DNA of 64,000 bases. It comes from Bradyrhizobium erythrophlei (GTDB taxonomy: Bacteria; Pseudomonadota; Alphaproteobacteria; Rhizobiales; Xanthobacteraceae). The notes beneath the pieces are model-generated. The model saw only the letters and a program-made list of their open reading frames with translations, had not been told where the DNA came from and ran no database searches. The stretch spans positions 2,170,001 to 2,234,000 of the forward strand of contig NZ_LT670849.1 of assembly GCF_900142985.1 (NCBI RefSeq). The letters are read 5' to 3'. The position numbers and the translations under genes are program-made. Below are positions 20,285 through 29,973 of this stretch, piece after piece. Numbering within the stretch: position 1 is the stretch's first letter; the number at the start of each line of letters is the position of its first letter.

Positions 20285-21051
20285 CCATGGAACGGCAAAC
20301 AATCGCCACGCGCGCGCGCGGCTGGGGCGCCCAACTGCTTCAGTTTCTCGCGGCGCTCGGACTGGTGTTCCTGGCCAAGGGCGCGATCGCCGAGCCGTTC
20401 TATGTCCCTTCGGGGTCGATGGAGCCGACGCTTCTGATTGGCGACGCGCTGCTCGCCTCGAAATTCCCTTACGGCTACGGCACCGCCTCGCTGCCGATCC
20501 AGATCAACCTGCCGGAGACCGGGCGCATCTTCGGCAACGCGCCCAAGCGCGGCGATGTCGTGGTGTTCCGCTGGCCCGGCGACCGCTCGCAGGCCTGGGT
20601 CAAGCGCGTCGTCGGCCTTCCAGGCGACCGCATTCAAATGCGCCAGGGACAACTCTTCATCAATGATCGCGCGGCTTCGCTGAAGCCTGACGGCATCGGC
20701 GAAGTGGAAGACGAGCGCGGCGGATACGAACCGGCGCGCCGCTACATCGAAACGCTGCCGGGCGGCGTCAGCCACGCGATTTTCAAGATTCGCGACAACG
20801 GACGGCTCGACAACACCGCCGAAGTCACGGTGCCGGAAGGCTATCTGTTCGTCATGGGCGACAACCGCGACAACTCCGCCGACAGCCGCGTGCCGCTGCG
20901 CGATGGCGGCGTCGGAATGTTGCCGATCGATGATCTGGTCGGACGCGCCGATGCCGTGATCGGCTCGTGGGATCTGGGCATCCGCGAACAGCCGGTATGG
21001 ACGTGGCTGTCCGGCTTCCGTCTCGCGAGGTTCTTCACGTCGGTGCGCTAG
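20281..21051 (+). CDS. lepB: Signal peptidase I
   Basis: A 256-residue inner-membrane serine protease that removes signal peptides. One N-terminal helix (LLQFLAALGLVFLAKGAI) precedes the catalytic S46 (VPSGSMEPTL). The general-base lysine is K108 (VKRVVGLPGD), and box E is GDNRDNSADSR. An ATG at 20281, 4 bases inside tldD, indicates coupling; a second ATG at 20287 is possible. Alphaproteobacteria often carry more than one lepB, so this may not be the only copy. Confidence 0.95.
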   Translation: MTMERQTIATRARGWGAQLLQFLAALGLVFLAKGAIAEPFYVPSGSMEPTLLIGDALLASKFPYGYGTASLPIQINLPETGRIFGNAPKRGDVVVFRWPGDRSQAWVKRVVGLPGDRIQMRQGQLFINDRAASLKPDGIGEVEDERGGYEPARRYIETLPGGVSHAIFKIRDNGRLDNTAEVTVPEGYLFVMGDNRDNSADSRVPLRDGGVGMLPIDDLVGRADAVIGSWDLGIREQPVWTWLSGFRLARFFTSVR

Positions 21052-21059
21052 GCACGCCG

Positions 21060-21398
21060 ATGACTTTCGACGAGGTCCAGAAATTTGCGTTGGCCTGGCC
21101 CGAAGTCGAGCAGGGCATGTCCTATGGAACGCCTGCGCTGAAGGTCCGCAAGAAATTGCTGGTGCGGCTCAAGGAAGACGGCGACAGTCTGGTGATCCCT
21201 GGTGTGCCGCACGAGGAACGCGAGATGCTGGTGGAAAGAGAACCGAAGGTTTTCTATTTCACCGATCACTACAGAGACTACCCGATCGTGCTGGCTCGGT
21301 TATCCAGGGCCAAACGCGCGAGCATTGAACCGCTGCTGCGCCGGCAATGGCAGGCACTGGCATCAAAGGCCGCGCTTGCCCGGCAAGGCCGACAGTAG
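21060..21398 (+). CDS. MmcQ/YjbR family DNA-binding-fold protein
   Basis: A 112-residue protein with the family opening TFDEVQKFALAWPEVEQGMS and a central KVRKKLLVRLKEDGDSLVIP. MmcQ/YjbR proteins have a CyaY/double-wing-like fold and no firm biochemical role. It starts 8 bases after lepB ends, so it is the third gene of tldD-lepB-mmcQ. It is convergent with the cysteine-rich protein gene. Confidence 0.85.
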   Translation: MTFDEVQKFALAWPEVEQGMSYGTPALKVRKKLLVRLKEDGDSLVIPGVPHEEREMLVEREPKVFYFTDHYRDYPIVLARLSRAKRASIEPLLRRQWQALASKAALARQGRQ

Positions 21399-21454
21399 AC
21401 AACGAATGTCGTTACGCGACGGCGGCATTGGGCTGTCCTGATCGACGTTGCGGC

Positions 21455-21664
21455 TCAATCGCAGCACGACCCCTTGCCGTGCTGCTGCACCGGCGGACAA
21501 GGCACCGATCCGTAAGAGCAGAACACGCAGCAATCGCCCGGCTGCGGCTTGAGCTTCTCGCCGCAGCCCTTGCAGACATAGAAGAACTGACACGCATCGA
21601 GCGGCATCTGTTCGAGAGCCTGGAAGCCGCATTTCGGGCAAGTCAGGGTTGATTCGAGCTGCAT
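21455..21664 (-). CDS. GDCCVxC-domain cysteine-rich protein
   Basis: A 69-residue protein with 11 cysteines. Two CxxC knuckles (C9-PK-C12, C31-KG-C34) suggest a zinc ribbon. The motif GDCCVFCSYGSVPCPP (C45, C46, C49, C56) names the GDCCVxC family, in which some members carry selenocysteine. The C-terminus ends GSCCD. It follows ccdA by 12 bases, in one transcript with ccdA and a thioredoxin. That suggests a small thiol or metal carrier kept reduced by CcdA. The function is inferred. Confidence 0.82.
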   Translation of the reverse strand: MQLESTLTCPKCGFQALEQMPLDACQFFYVCKGCGEKLKPQPGDCCVFCSYGSVPCPPVQQHGKGSCCD

Positions 21665-21676
21665 AACGCTCCCCGG

Positions 21677-22393
21677 TCAGAACGACGTCGTCAAATCCGT
21701 CAGCCACTGCGGCGAGGCTTCAACCAGTGCGGCTTCGATCCGCCTGTCGGCGCCGCTGACGATCGTAACGCCGATGACGATGAAGGCCGCGCCCAACAGG
21801 CCTTTGCCGAGTTTACCTGCCGACATCAGGTTGGTGCGGACGCGCATCAAGGTGGCGCGCGACAACAGGCCGAGCAAAACCAGCGGCAGGCCGGCCCCGA
21901 TACCGAACACCAGCATGGTCAGCGCCACTTTCGCGAGATCGTGACCTTGTGAGGCGAGAAGCGAGGCGGCTCCCAACGTCGGGCCGACGCAGGGCGACCA
22001 GACCGCGCCGAGCAAGAGGCCAATTCCGAATTGGCCGGCGAGGCTAGACGCCGCAAAGCCGCCGAACCGCCGATCGGCCCAGGCCGAGAATGGACCTCCG
22101 GCGCCTGCGAGGCGCGCCTGCCATGACGGCACCAGCAGGACTGCACCGAGCGCGATCATGATCGCGGCGGCGGCGAAACGAAACATGCCCGCATCGATGC
22201 CGAGCCCAAATCCCACCAAAGCGAGCAGGAGGCCGAGCCCGGTGAAGGACAGAGCGAGCCCGGAAGCCAGGGCGACGGCGCCAAGCGGATGGGCCGTGAC
22301 GGCGGCGCCGAGCACAATCGGCACCAGCGGCAATACGCAAGGCGACAGGATCGACAATATCCCGGCGGCGAACGCCAGCGCGAGCGCGGTCAC
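21677..22393 (-). CDS. ccdA: Cytochrome c biogenesis / thiol-disulfide transporter CcdA
   Basis: A 238-residue, six-helix membrane protein that passes electrons from cytoplasmic thioredoxin to periplasmic thiol proteins. The two redox cysteines are C19 (ILSPCVLPLVP) and C135 (VWSPCVGPTLGA), in the usual Pro-flanked setting. It lies between a periplasmic thioredoxin gene (41 bases upstream) and the Cys-rich protein gene (12 bases downstream). No ccm genes are nearby, so the substrate is more likely the encoded thioredoxin than apocytochrome c. Confidence 0.93.
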   Translation of the reverse strand: MTALALAFAAGILSILSPCVLPLVPIVLGAAVTAHPLGAVALASGLALSFTGLGLLLALVGFGLGIDAGMFRFAAAAIMIALGAVLLVPSWQARLAGAGGPFSAWADRRFGGFAASSLAGQFGIGLLLGAVWSPCVGPTLGAASLLASQGHDLAKVALTMLVFGIGAGLPLVLLGLLSRATLMRVRTNLMSAGKLGKGLLGAAFIVIGVTIVSGADRRIEAALVEASPQWLTDLTTSF

Positions 22394-22434
22394 TTCGCAA
22401 TCACTTGCAAGGTCACTTGGATGTCACTTGGAGA

Positions 22435-22839
22435 TCAAAGGCTCTTGTTGAGCAAAGCCTCGATCGAAGCTTCCTTGGTATCGCCGACCGAACGCCCCTG
22501 CTCGGCCGTGCCCTTGAAGACGATCAGCGTCGATTGCATCTGCGCACCGAACTCCTTGACCGCGGGCTTCTGGGCATCGAAATCGACGCGGAAGATTTTC
22601 AGATCCTTGAATTTCGCGGCCGACGTCAGCTTGTCGAGAATGGGGTTCTGCGCCTTGCAGGTCGGACACCAGTCGGCGTGAATTTCGACCAGGATCGGGC
22701 TGCCGGAGGCCTGCGCGGCCTTGAATGCGTCCATCGAGAAAGGAGCAGCCGTGTTGGCCCAGGAGGGTGCAAACGATACGGCAACAGCCAGGGCGCCTGC
22801 GACCAGGGCTCCGTTCAAAAATCTGCGCGTCATGATCAT
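22435..22839 (-). CDS. Exported thioredoxin-like protein
   Basis: A 134-residue protein with a signal sequence (NGALVAGALAVAVSFAPSWA) and a thioredoxin fold. The redox pair is C58-P-T-C61 (ADWCPTCKAQNP). The dipeptide PT, rather than GP, is common in periplasmic reductive thioredoxins. It is the first gene of the trx-ccdA-GDCCVxC unit. It probably receives electrons from CcdA and reduces periplasmic disulfides. Confidence 0.9.
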   Translation of the reverse strand: MIMTRRFLNGALVAGALAVAVSFAPSWANTAAPFSMDAFKAAQASGSPILVEIHADWCPTCKAQNPILDKLTSAAKFKDLKIFRVDFDAQKPAVKEFGAQMQSTLIVFKGTAEQGRSVGDTKEASIEALLNKSL

Positions 22840-22952
22840 CGGAAATCTCCGTGGTTGGTCTTTCGGCCCACGGTCCCGCCATCGATGGCGGCCGCGTTCG
22901 GACCCTGGGCGTTGTTGCCCTCGGCGTTGTTACGCCGCGGATGCAGGCAATG

Positions 22953-23522
22953 TTACCTGACCACGCCGGAGGTAAAGCCGGGCTTGCGCCGCGGCGGCTT
23001 GATTTCCTTCTTCAAAAAACAGTGAGGTTCCCGGCTAACATATCCCGGGCGCGCATAGGTCCAGGCCCGGCACTTGTTGTCGGCGCCGCAGGCGGCTTTG
23101 CAGGCCTCCTCGCGCTCGCCGCGCTTGAGTTCAAAACTACGATAATCGCCGCCCGCGCGATCGATCGAGGTTTCCTCCGTGCCATTGCGCGGCTCGACCA
23201 CGCCGGCGCCACGCACGCCCGAAATGCAGCAGTCGTCGGCGACGCGCGCCGGCACGCTATTTTTCAGCCAGCAGACCGCCGGATGCGAAATATCGTTCGG
23301 ATAGTTGAAGCTCCAGGCGCGGCAACGGCGGTCACGCTCGCAGACCAGCGCACAATCGGCCGGGTCACCCGAGGGGACAGGCGCGCTCTGGTAGTCGCCG
23401 CCGGGACGATCGAAATTGGCTTGCGCTTGCGCCGGTCGGCTGCCGGTCGTGACGGCCAAGAGAACGAGCGTGCCCAAACACGCCAGCAGCAGGCGGCCTC
23501 CCCACATTCGCGATGCTTTCAA
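22953..23522 (-). CDS. Exported protein with two PAN/Apple-like domains
   Basis: A 189-residue secreted protein. After the signal peptide (LLLACLGTLVLLAVTTG), two similar halves each begin with DRPGGDY or DRAGGDY and contain CALVCERDRRCRAWSF or CKAACGADNKCRAWTY. These are PAN_4/Apple-type modules, about residues 38-100 and 117-180. PAN domains bind proteins or carbohydrates; the ligand here is unknown. It is upstream of the thioredoxin gene by 113 bases and may be separate. Confidence 0.85.
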   Translation of the reverse strand: MKASRMWGGRLLLACLGTLVLLAVTTGSRPAQAQANFDRPGGDYQSAPVPSGDPADCALVCERDRRCRAWSFNYPNDISHPAVCWLKNSVPARVADDCCISGVRGAGVVEPRNGTEETSIDRAGGDYRSFELKRGEREEACKAACGADNKCRAWTYARPGYVSREPHCFLKKEIKPPRRKPGFTSGVVR

Positions 23523-23712
23523 CCGTTTGGAGTTACGCGCAAATTGCGGCCCTCAGACCGCGCCCGCCATTTGATCGCCATGAACCTGTACGGCTGATGA
23601 ACGCCGCCGCCAGGATTGCTTGGTCCAAAGCATGATCCGCCGAAACAGGGTTCGAAAAGATTATGCCCAATCAAGGCGCTAACGCGTATTGACGAGGAAA
23701 TATCGTCTGGTC

Positions 23713-25083
23713 CTAGAAGGCGTATTCGCTGTAGGCCGGTTCGACCGAACGGCCCCAAGGGCCGTTGAACTTGGCGAGCATCTCTTCGGCCGGCGTGTGG
23801 CCGGCATCGATGATCCGGTCGAGCGGCTCCAGATAACGCGTCTCGTCGCGGCCAGAGTGGTCGGAGCGGCCGCGCCGGCGCAATCCCGAATGCGCCAGCA
23901 CCAGGCATTCCTTGGCGACTTCGAAGATATAGCGGCCCTTGATCCTGGCCTTGAAGCCAAGACGCGGGACATCGTCCCGCAATGACTGCCGCTCGAGAGC
24001 CGTCCAGCCTTTGACGATGTCCCAGGCCGCGTTCAGGCTGGTGTCGTCATAGAGCAGCCCGACCCAGAAGGCCGGTAGCGCCGGCAGACGATCCCAGGGC
24101 ACACCATCGGCGCCGCGCATTTCCAGGTAACGCTTCAACCGCACTTCCGGAAAAATCGTCGAAAGGTGGTTGGCCCAGTCCGACAGCATCGGGCGCTCGC
24201 CGGGGAGCGCCGGATTTTTTCCTGCGAAGAAGTCACGGAATGACGAGCCGGAAACGTCGATATAGTTCTCGCCGCGCTTGACAAAATACATCGGCACGTC
24301 GAGCGCATAGTCGACCCAGCGCTCGAACCCCATGCCGTCCTCGAATGCCCACGGCAGCATGCCGGCCCGCGCATTGTCGGTGTCGCGCCAGATTTCCGAA
24401 CGAAACGACAAAAAGCCGTTCGGCTTGCCTTCGGTAAAGGGCGAATTGGCGAACAGTGCGGTCGCCACCGGCTGCAACGCCAGCGATACGCGGAGCTTCT
24501 TGACCATGTCGGCTTCGGAGGAGAAGTCGAGATTGGTCTGCACCGTGCAGGTGCGGAACATCATGTCGAGGCCGTAGCGGCCGACCTTCGGCATGTAGTT
24601 GCTCATGATCTTGTAGCGCCCCTTGGGCATCACGGGGACCTGCGCCCGCGACCAGGACGGCGTCATGCCGAGACCAAGAAAGCCGATTCCCAAAGGCGTT
24701 GCGATTTCGCGCACCTGCGCCAGGTGGGCCATCAGTTCGCTCTGGGTCTGATGCACGGTTTCCACCGGCGCGCCCGACAATTCGAACTGCCCGCCGGGCT
24801 CAAGCGAAATCGCCCCGCCGCCGGTGACGTCATACAGCCCGATGATGTTGCCGCACTCCATGATCGGTTCCCAGCCGAGCAGGAGCTGCATGCCCTCCAG
24901 CAGCGCACCGATGCCGCGCGCGCCTTCGTAAGGCACGGGCTGATGACCGACCAACGTAAACGGGGTCTTTTCGTGCTCGGTCCCGATTCGAAACTCGGAA
25001 GGCTGCTTTACGCCGTCCTCAAGCCAGGCAACGAGTTCGTCGCGCGACTGAAGGGGCGTCATATCGATCTGGTCACGCGCCAT
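23713..25083 (-). CDS. gshA: Glutamate-cysteine ligase (plant/alphaproteobacterial class)
   Basis: A 456-residue enzyme that makes gamma-glutamylcysteine, the first step to glutathione. The N-terminal FRIGTEHEKTPFTLVGHQPV and the YDVTGGGAISLEPGGQFELS block are the ATP and glutamate binding regions of this class. The middle MFRTCTVQTNLDFSSEADMV is also conserved. The length fits the plant-like group used by rhizobia. It is a single gene, with 96 bases separating it from the MarR gene. It supports the glutathione enzymes encoded nearby. Confidence 0.94.
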   Translation of the reverse strand: MARDQIDMTPLQSRDELVAWLEDGVKQPSEFRIGTEHEKTPFTLVGHQPVPYEGARGIGALLEGMQLLLGWEPIMECGNIIGLYDVTGGGAISLEPGGQFELSGAPVETVHQTQSELMAHLAQVREIATPLGIGFLGLGMTPSWSRAQVPVMPKGRYKIMSNYMPKVGRYGLDMMFRTCTVQTNLDFSSEADMVKKLRVSLALQPVATALFANSPFTEGKPNGFLSFRSEIWRDTDNARAGMLPWAFEDGMGFERWVDYALDVPMYFVKRGENYIDVSGSSFRDFFAGKNPALPGERPMLSDWANHLSTIFPEVRLKRYLEMRGADGVPWDRLPALPAFWVGLLYDDTSLNAAWDIVKGWTALERQSLRDDVPRLGFKARIKGRYIFEVAKECLVLAHSGLRRRGRSDHSGRDETRYLEPLDRIIDAGHTPAEEMLAKFNGPWGRSVEPAYSEYAF

Positions 25084-25179
25084 GCAAATTCCAAATGTGG
25101 GGCGCTGCGACCGAACGCGCGCGGAGGCGAAGGCTTCCGCGAACCCTGTGGTCCGCGGCGTTAAGAGCAGTGAATATTA

Positions 25180-25671
25180 TCATCGGGTAGGCGCGCCGTC
25201 TTTTGCGGCGAGCGAGGGAATTTCCCCGCCCGCGCAGCAGCCGAGCCGGTCCAGGAGGCCGCACAGCTTGACGGCGTCGGCGTCCGACAGTTTCGAGCCG
25301 ACATGCTTTTCGATCCCGGCGGAATAGGCGCCCCACATTTTCTTTTGCAGTTCGCGCCCGGCCTCGGTGATCTCGACGAACTGGCCGCGCTTGTCGATCT
25401 TGCATTCGCGGCGGACCGCCAACCCCTCATCGACCAGACGATCGATCAGCCGCGAGGTCGAGTATTGCGGCAGCAGCATCTGCTTTTCCAATTCCACCGG
25501 CCGAAGCTCGCCGGCCGGCGCGCGCGACAGTTCAAGCAGCGCGTCATACCAGGCCAATGGCGGAAAGCCCGCCTTTTTCAAATCCTGTTCGACGCAATTG
25601 AGCACCCGGCTCTGGACCCGCATCAGGCGAATCCAGGCGGCGGTCGCTTCCGTCGATGGTTTGCGTTTCAT
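25180..25671 (-). CDS. MarR-family transcriptional regulator
   Basis: A 163-residue winged-helix regulator with the start at 25671 (MKRKPSTEAT). The recognition region LPQYSTSRLIDRLVDEGLAV and the wing CKIDKRGQFVEITEAG are typical. Near the C-terminus two cysteines (KLCGLLDRLGCCAGG) could sense oxidants. It is divergent from a glutathione transferase gene across 126 bases that carry two palindromes. It probably represses that gene and itself in response to an electrophile. Confidence 0.88.
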   Translation of the reverse strand: MKRKPSTEATAAWIRLMRVQSRVLNCVEQDLKKAGFPPLAWYDALLELSRAPAGELRPVELEKQMLLPQYSTSRLIDRLVDEGLAVRRECKIDKRGQFVEITEAGRELQKKMWGAYSAGIEKHVGSKLSDADAVKLCGLLDRLGCCAGGEIPSLAAKDGAPTR

Positions 25672-25709
25672 GGTCGAGGCCCACAATATCCGCGCCTAGT
25701 GTAGCGCAC

Positions 25710-25753
25710 TTGATGCACATGCATCAATGTTGACTGCTTCATGCATATGCATG
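25710..25753. promoter_or_regulatory. Double operator between MarR and GST genes
   Basis: Two palindromes lie here. TTGATGCACATGCATCAA (25710-25727) is a perfect 8-base dyad around CA. CATGCATATGCATG (25740-25753) is perfect over its whole length. Their centres are 28 bases apart. The first matches 16 of 18 bases of a site at 32327-32344 between the NTF2-like and PadR genes, so the two regions probably bind the same or related repressors. Confidence 0.75.
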
Positions 25754-25797
25754 TAGCCATGCGCTGCCCATTTGCCATGATCCAAGGGAGAAAACCA

Positions 25798-26409
25798 ATG
25801 AAACTCTACTATGCGCCGGGAGCCTGCTCGCTCTCCCCCCATATCGCGCTTCTGGAAGCTGGCCTTCCCTACGATCTGGTCAAGGTCGATCTGCGCGCCA
25901 AAAAGCTCGAAAACGGTGACGATTTCTTGAAGGTTAACGCAAAGGGTCAGGTGCCCGCGCTGGTGCTCGACAGCGGCGAACTCATCACCGAAGGCCCAGT
26001 GATCGTGCAACGAATAGCCGACCAGGCGCCGGCCAAGAACCTGGCGCCTTCCCGCGACAGCGCCGAGCGCTACAAGCTCCAGGAATGGCTGACCTACATC
26101 AACAGCGAGATTCACAAGAACATCGGCCCGTTGTTCAACCCCGCGCTTTCGGATGAAGCCAAAGGCGTCTTCAAGGACCGCGCGATGGGAAAATTCAAAT
26201 ATGTCGACAGCAAACTCGCCGGGCAGGACTATCTGATGGGCAAGCAGTTCAACGTGGCCGACGGCTACCTGTTCGTGATGCTGCGCTGGGCCGAGAGCAT
26301 GAAGTTCGATCTCTCGGGCCTGAACAATCTGCTGGCCTACAAGGACCGCGTCGCGGCGCGGCCGAAGGTCAACGAAGCGCTCGTCAAGGAAGGCCTGAAG
26401 GCGGCGTAA
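25798..26409 (+). CDS. Glutathione S-transferase, beta class
   Basis: A 203-residue GST. The N-terminal YYAPGACSLSPHIALLEAGL holds the beta-class catalytic cysteine (C10). NAKGQVPALVLDSGELITEG is the glutathione-binding loop. The C-terminal domain carries NVADGYLFVML. AAGGGAG lies 8 bases before the ATG at 25798, deciding against an earlier ATG in the operator. It conjugates or reduces electrophiles with glutathione and is likely under the divergent MarR. Confidence 0.93.
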   Translation: MKLYYAPGACSLSPHIALLEAGLPYDLVKVDLRAKKLENGDDFLKVNAKGQVPALVLDSGELITEGPVIVQRIADQAPAKNLAPSRDSAERYKLQEWLTYINSEIHKNIGPLFNPALSDEAKGVFKDRAMGKFKYVDSKLAGQDYLMGKQFNVADGYLFVMLRWAESMKFDLSGLNNLLAYKDRVAARPKVNEALVKEGLKAA

Positions 26410-26419
26410 GGTGCCCGCC

Positions 26420-26450
26420 CTTACCCTCTCCCTTTGCGGGAGAGGGTAAG
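26420..26450. repeat. CTTACCCTCTCCC inverted repeat
   Basis: A perfect 13-base stem, CTTACCCTCTCCC at 26420-26432 with its inverse at 26438-26450, and a 5-base loop. It sits between the convergent GST and beta-oxidation genes. There is no U-run. From memory the CCCTCTCCC/GGGAGAGGG pair is a widespread intergenic repeat in Bradyrhizobium and relatives. It may still act as a 3'-end stabiliser. Confidence 0.75.
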
Positions 26451-26462
26451 AACTCAGCGGCG

Positions 26463-28688
26463 CTACTCCGCGGCCTGCGCGGCGATCTTCTTCGGCGGGA
26501 AACGGCCGTAGAACGTCTCGCCTTTTTGCGCCATCTCGATCAGAAGCTTCGGCGGCGTGAAGCGCGAACCGTATTTAGCCTCGAGCTTGTGGCAGAGTTC
26601 GACGAACTTCTTCGTTCCCATGAAGTCGATATAGGACAGCGTGCCGCCGGTGAACGGCGCGAAGCCGAAACCGAGGATTGAACCGATATCCGCCTCGCGC
26701 ATATCGGTGATGACGTGGTCTTCCACCGTGCGCGCGGCCTCGACCGCCTGTACCACCAGGAAGCGCTGCTTCAATTCCTCGATATCGAGCGTATCGGGAT
26801 CGAGGTGTTTGGGCTGGAGTCCACCGAGCGAGGGCCAAAGGCTTTTCTGGCCCTTGCCCTTTTCCGGATAGTCGTAAAAGCCCTTGGCGTTCTTGCGGCC
26901 GAAGCGGCCCTGCTTTTCGACCATCTCGGTCAGGAGCTTCTTCTGCGCCTGGTCGATCGCATTCGGACCGAGATCGGCCTCGGTCGCCTTCATGATCTTG
27001 AGCACGAGATCGAGCGCGACTTCGTCCGACAGCGACAGCGGTCCGACCGGCATGCCCGCCATCTTGGCGGTGTTCTCGATCATGGCCGGCGGCACGCCTT
27101 CCATCAGCATCTCTAACCCTTCGGCGGTGAACCGAAGCACGCAGCGGTTGGCGAAGAAGCCGCGGGAATCGTTGACCACGATCGGGGTCTTGCCGATCTG
27201 GCGCGTGTAATCGAGCGCGGCGGCGAGCGCGACATCGCCGGTGTTCTTGCCGAGGATGATCTCCACCAGCATCATCTTCTCGACCGGCGAGAAGAAGTGG
27301 ATGCCGATGAACTTGCCCTGGTCCTTGAACTCCTCGGCCAGCGAATTGATCGGCAAGGTCGAGGTGTTGGACGCGAAGATCGCGTCGGACCGCAGCAGCG
27401 GCTGCGCCTTGTCGTAGGTCTCGGCCTTCACCTTGCGGTCCTCGAACACCGCTTCGATGACAAGGTCGCAATCCGAGATCGCGGCATAATCGGCGGTGGC
27501 GGTGATGCGCGACAGGATCGCATCGCGGTCGCTTTCCTTGGCGCGGCCCTTCTTGACCAGATCGTCGATGACCGATTGCGCATGCGCCTTGCCCTTGTCG
27601 GCGCTGGCCTGGTCGCGATCGATCAGGACGACGTCGATCCCGGCGCGCGCCGAGACATAGCCGACGCTTGCGCCCATGAAGCCGGCGCCGATCACGGCAA
27701 GCTTCTTGACCTTGGTCGGCGGCACGTTTTGCGGACGCCGCGCGCCCTTGTTCAATTCCTGCATCGACAGGAACAGCGAGCGGATCATCGCGGCCGCTTC
27801 GTTGCTCCGCAGAATCTGCGCGAAGTAACGCGACTCCACCCGGAGCGCCGCGTCGATCGGCAACTGCAGGCCTTCGTAGACGCATTTCATGACGGCGCGC
27901 GCCGCCGGGTAATTATCGAAGGTTTCGCGGCGATAGATCGCATTGCCCGCCGGAAACATCATCATGCCGGCTTTTGAATAGACCGGACCGCCCGGCAACT
28001 TGAAGCCTTTTTCGTCCCAGGGCGCGACCGCCTTGCCGCCGCCCTTGATCCAGTCCTTGGCCGCCTTGATCAGATCGGCGGCGGGCACGATCGCGTGGAT
28101 CAAGTTGAGCGCCTTGGCCTTGTCGAGCGTGACAGCCTCGCCCTTCAGCAGCATCTGCATCGCATCCTGCGGCGAGACGATACGCGGCACGCGCTGGGTG
28201 CCGCCCGCACCGGGGAACAGTCCGACCTTGATCTCCGGCAGGCCGAGACGGGTCTTGGGATTTTCGCCCGCGACGCGGTAGTGGCAGGCGAGCGTCAGTT
28301 CGAACGCACCACCGAGCGCGAGGCCGTTGATCGCGGCAGCCCACGGTTTGCCCGAGGTTTCGATCGCGCGAAAGATCAGCGACATCCGACGGCTCTCGTC
28401 GAACAGCATCTGGTTGGCCGCGACTTCGCCCTTGTCCTTGAACAGCGCGGTGTAGCGGCCGTGCATGCCTTCGAGCATCGACAGGTCAGCACCTCCGGAA
28501 AATGCTTCCTTGCCAGAGGTGACGACGACGCCCTTCACGGCCGCATCGGCCGAAGTCTGCTTCACGATCTCCTCGAGTTCAGAGATCGTGGTCTCGTCGA
28601 GCACGTTCATCGAACGGCCGGGAATATCCCACGTGACCAGCACAATGCCGTCGGCGTCGGTCTCAACCTTGAAATTCTTGAAAGCCAT
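26463..28688 (-). CDS. fadJ: Fatty-acid oxidation multifunctional protein (enoyl-CoA hydratase / 3-hydroxyacyl-CoA dehydrogenase)
   Basis: A 741-residue fusion enzyme catalysing the second and third steps of beta-oxidation. Residues 1-200 are the crotonase domain ([40 protein letters not shown], with the catalytic Glu region LPEIKVG). Residues 325-510 are the NAD-binding dehydrogenase ([41 protein letters not shown] with the catalytic His). The helical C-terminal domains follow. It is the last gene of the operon, 12 bases after the thiolase gene. Confidence 0.95.
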   Translation of the reverse strand: MAFKNFKVETDADGIVLVTWDIPGRSMNVLDETTISELEEIVKQTSADAAVKGVVVTSGKEAFSGGADLSMLEGMHGRYTALFKDKGEVAANQMLFDESRRMSLIFRAIETSGKPWAAAINGLALGGAFELTLACHYRVAGENPKTRLGLPEIKVGLFPGAGGTQRVPRIVSPQDAMQMLLKGEAVTLDKAKALNLIHAIVPAADLIKAAKDWIKGGGKAVAPWDEKGFKLPGGPVYSKAGMMMFPAGNAIYRRETFDNYPAARAVMKCVYEGLQLPIDAALRVESRYFAQILRSNEAAAMIRSLFLSMQELNKGARRPQNVPPTKVKKLAVIGAGFMGASVGYVSARAGIDVVLIDRDQASADKGKAHAQSVIDDLVKKGRAKESDRDAILSRITATADYAAISDCDLVIEAVFEDRKVKAETYDKAQPLLRSDAIFASNTSTLPINSLAEEFKDQGKFIGIHFFSPVEKMMLVEIILGKNTGDVALAAALDYTRQIGKTPIVVNDSRGFFANRCVLRFTAEGLEMLMEGVPPAMIENTAKMAGMPVGPLSLSDEVALDLVLKIMKATEADLGPNAIDQAQKKLLTEMVEKQGRFGRKNAKGFYDYPEKGKGQKSLWPSLGGLQPKHLDPDTLDIEELKQRFLVVQAVEAARTVEDHVITDMREADIGSILGFGFAPFTGGTLSYIDFMGTKKFVELCHKLEAKYGSRFTPPKLLIEMAQKGETFYGRFPPKKIAAQAAE

Positions 28689-28700
28689 TGACCGCTCCCC

Positions 28701-29909
28701 TTACACGCGTTCGATGATGGTGGCGGTACCCATGCCGCCGCCGATGCACAACGTGACGAGCGCCGTCGACTTGTTGCTGCGCTCGAGCTCGTCGAGCACG
28801 GTGCCGAGAATCATCGCCCCCGTCGCGCCAAGCGGATGACCGAGCGCGATCGCCCCGCCATTGACGTTGATCTTGGCGTTGTCGATGTCGAACGCCTGGA
28901 TGTAACGCAACACCACCGAGGCAAAGGCTTCGTTCAGTTCGAACAGGTCGATGTCGGACTTCTTCATGCCGGAGCGCTCGAACAGCTTTTCGGTCACATC
29001 GACCGGGCCGGTCAACATCATCGCGGGCTCGGAGCCGATATTGGCGAAGGCGCGGATTTTCGCGCGCGCTTTCAGCCCGTACTTGCTGCCGGCCTCCTTG
29101 CTACCGAGCAGCACCGCGCCGGCGCCGTCGACGATGCCCGACGAATTGCCGGCGTGGTGCACGTAATTGACGCGCTCGATCTCCGGATGCGACTGCACCG
29201 CGACCCCGTCGAAGCCACCCATCGATGCGACATCGGCAAACGACGGCTTGAGCTGACCGAGCGACTGCATGGTCGTCGACGGCCGCATGTGCTCGTCCTT
29301 GGCCAGAATCGTGAGACCGTTGACGTCCTTCACCGGAACTACGGATTTATTGAAGCGGCCCTCGTCCCAGGCTTTCGCAGCGCGCTGCTGGCTCTGCACC
29401 GCATAGGCATCGACGTCGTCGCGCGAGAACCCGTATTTGGTCGCGATCAAATCGGCCGAGATGCCTTGGGGCATGAAATAGGCCGGCACCGCAATCGACG
29501 GATCCATCGGCCAGGCGCCGCCGGAGGCGCCGATGCCGACCCGGCTCATGGATTCCGCACCGCCGCCGATCGTGAGTTGGTTCTGGCCGCTCATGATCTG
29601 CGCAGCGGCGAAATTCACTGCATCGAGGCCCGAGGCGCAAAAGCGGCTGATCTGCATGCCCGGAACGGCTTCGCCAAGCCCCGCTTGCAGCGCCGCGAAG
29701 CGCGCAATGTCGGAACCGGCCTCCCCGACCGGATCGACCACGCCGAGGATGACGTCGTCGAGGACGTCTTCCGGCAGATTGTTGCGCTCCTTGAGCGCCT
29801 TCAACGGCACGGTGGCCAGCGCCAGTGCTGTCACTTCGTGCAGCGCGCCATCGGCCTTGCCGCGGCCGCGCGGCGTGCGAACGTGATCGTAGATATATGC
29901 CTCAGGCAT
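28701..29909 (-). CDS. fadA: Acetyl-CoA C-acyltransferase (thiolase)
   Basis: A 402-residue thiolase that splits 3-ketoacyl-CoA to acetyl-CoA. The nucleophile is in [11 protein letters not shown], the catalytic His in [17 protein letters not shown], and the second cysteine in [11 protein letters not shown]. It lies between the acyl-CoA dehydrogenase (64 bases upstream) and the hydratase/dehydrogenase genes (12 bases downstream) and forms the third enzyme of this pathway. A degradative rather than biosynthetic role follows from the context. Confidence 0.95.
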   Translation of the reverse strand: MPEAYIYDHVRTPRGRGKADGALHEVTALALATVPLKALKERNNLPEDVLDDVILGVVDPVGEAGSDIARFAALQAGLGEAVPGMQISRFCASGLDAVNFAAAQIMSGQNQLTIGGGAESMSRVGIGASGGAWPMDPSIAVPAYFMPQGISADLIATKYGFSRDDVDAYAVQSQQRAAKAWDEGRFNKSVVPVKDVNGLTILAKDEHMRPSTTMQSLGQLKPSFADVASMGGFDGVAVQSHPEIERVNYVHHAGNSSGIVDGAGAVLLGSKEAGSKYGLKARAKIRAFANIGSEPAMMLTGPVDVTEKLFERSGMKKSDIDLFELNEAFASVVLRYIQAFDIDNAKINVNGGAIALGHPLGATGAMILGTVLDELERSNKSTALVTLCIGGGMGTATIIERV

Positions 29910-29973
29910 GATGCCCTCCCGGTATGAGGATCGTCATATAATAGCAGATGAAGCGTCGCCGCGGAATATGATC

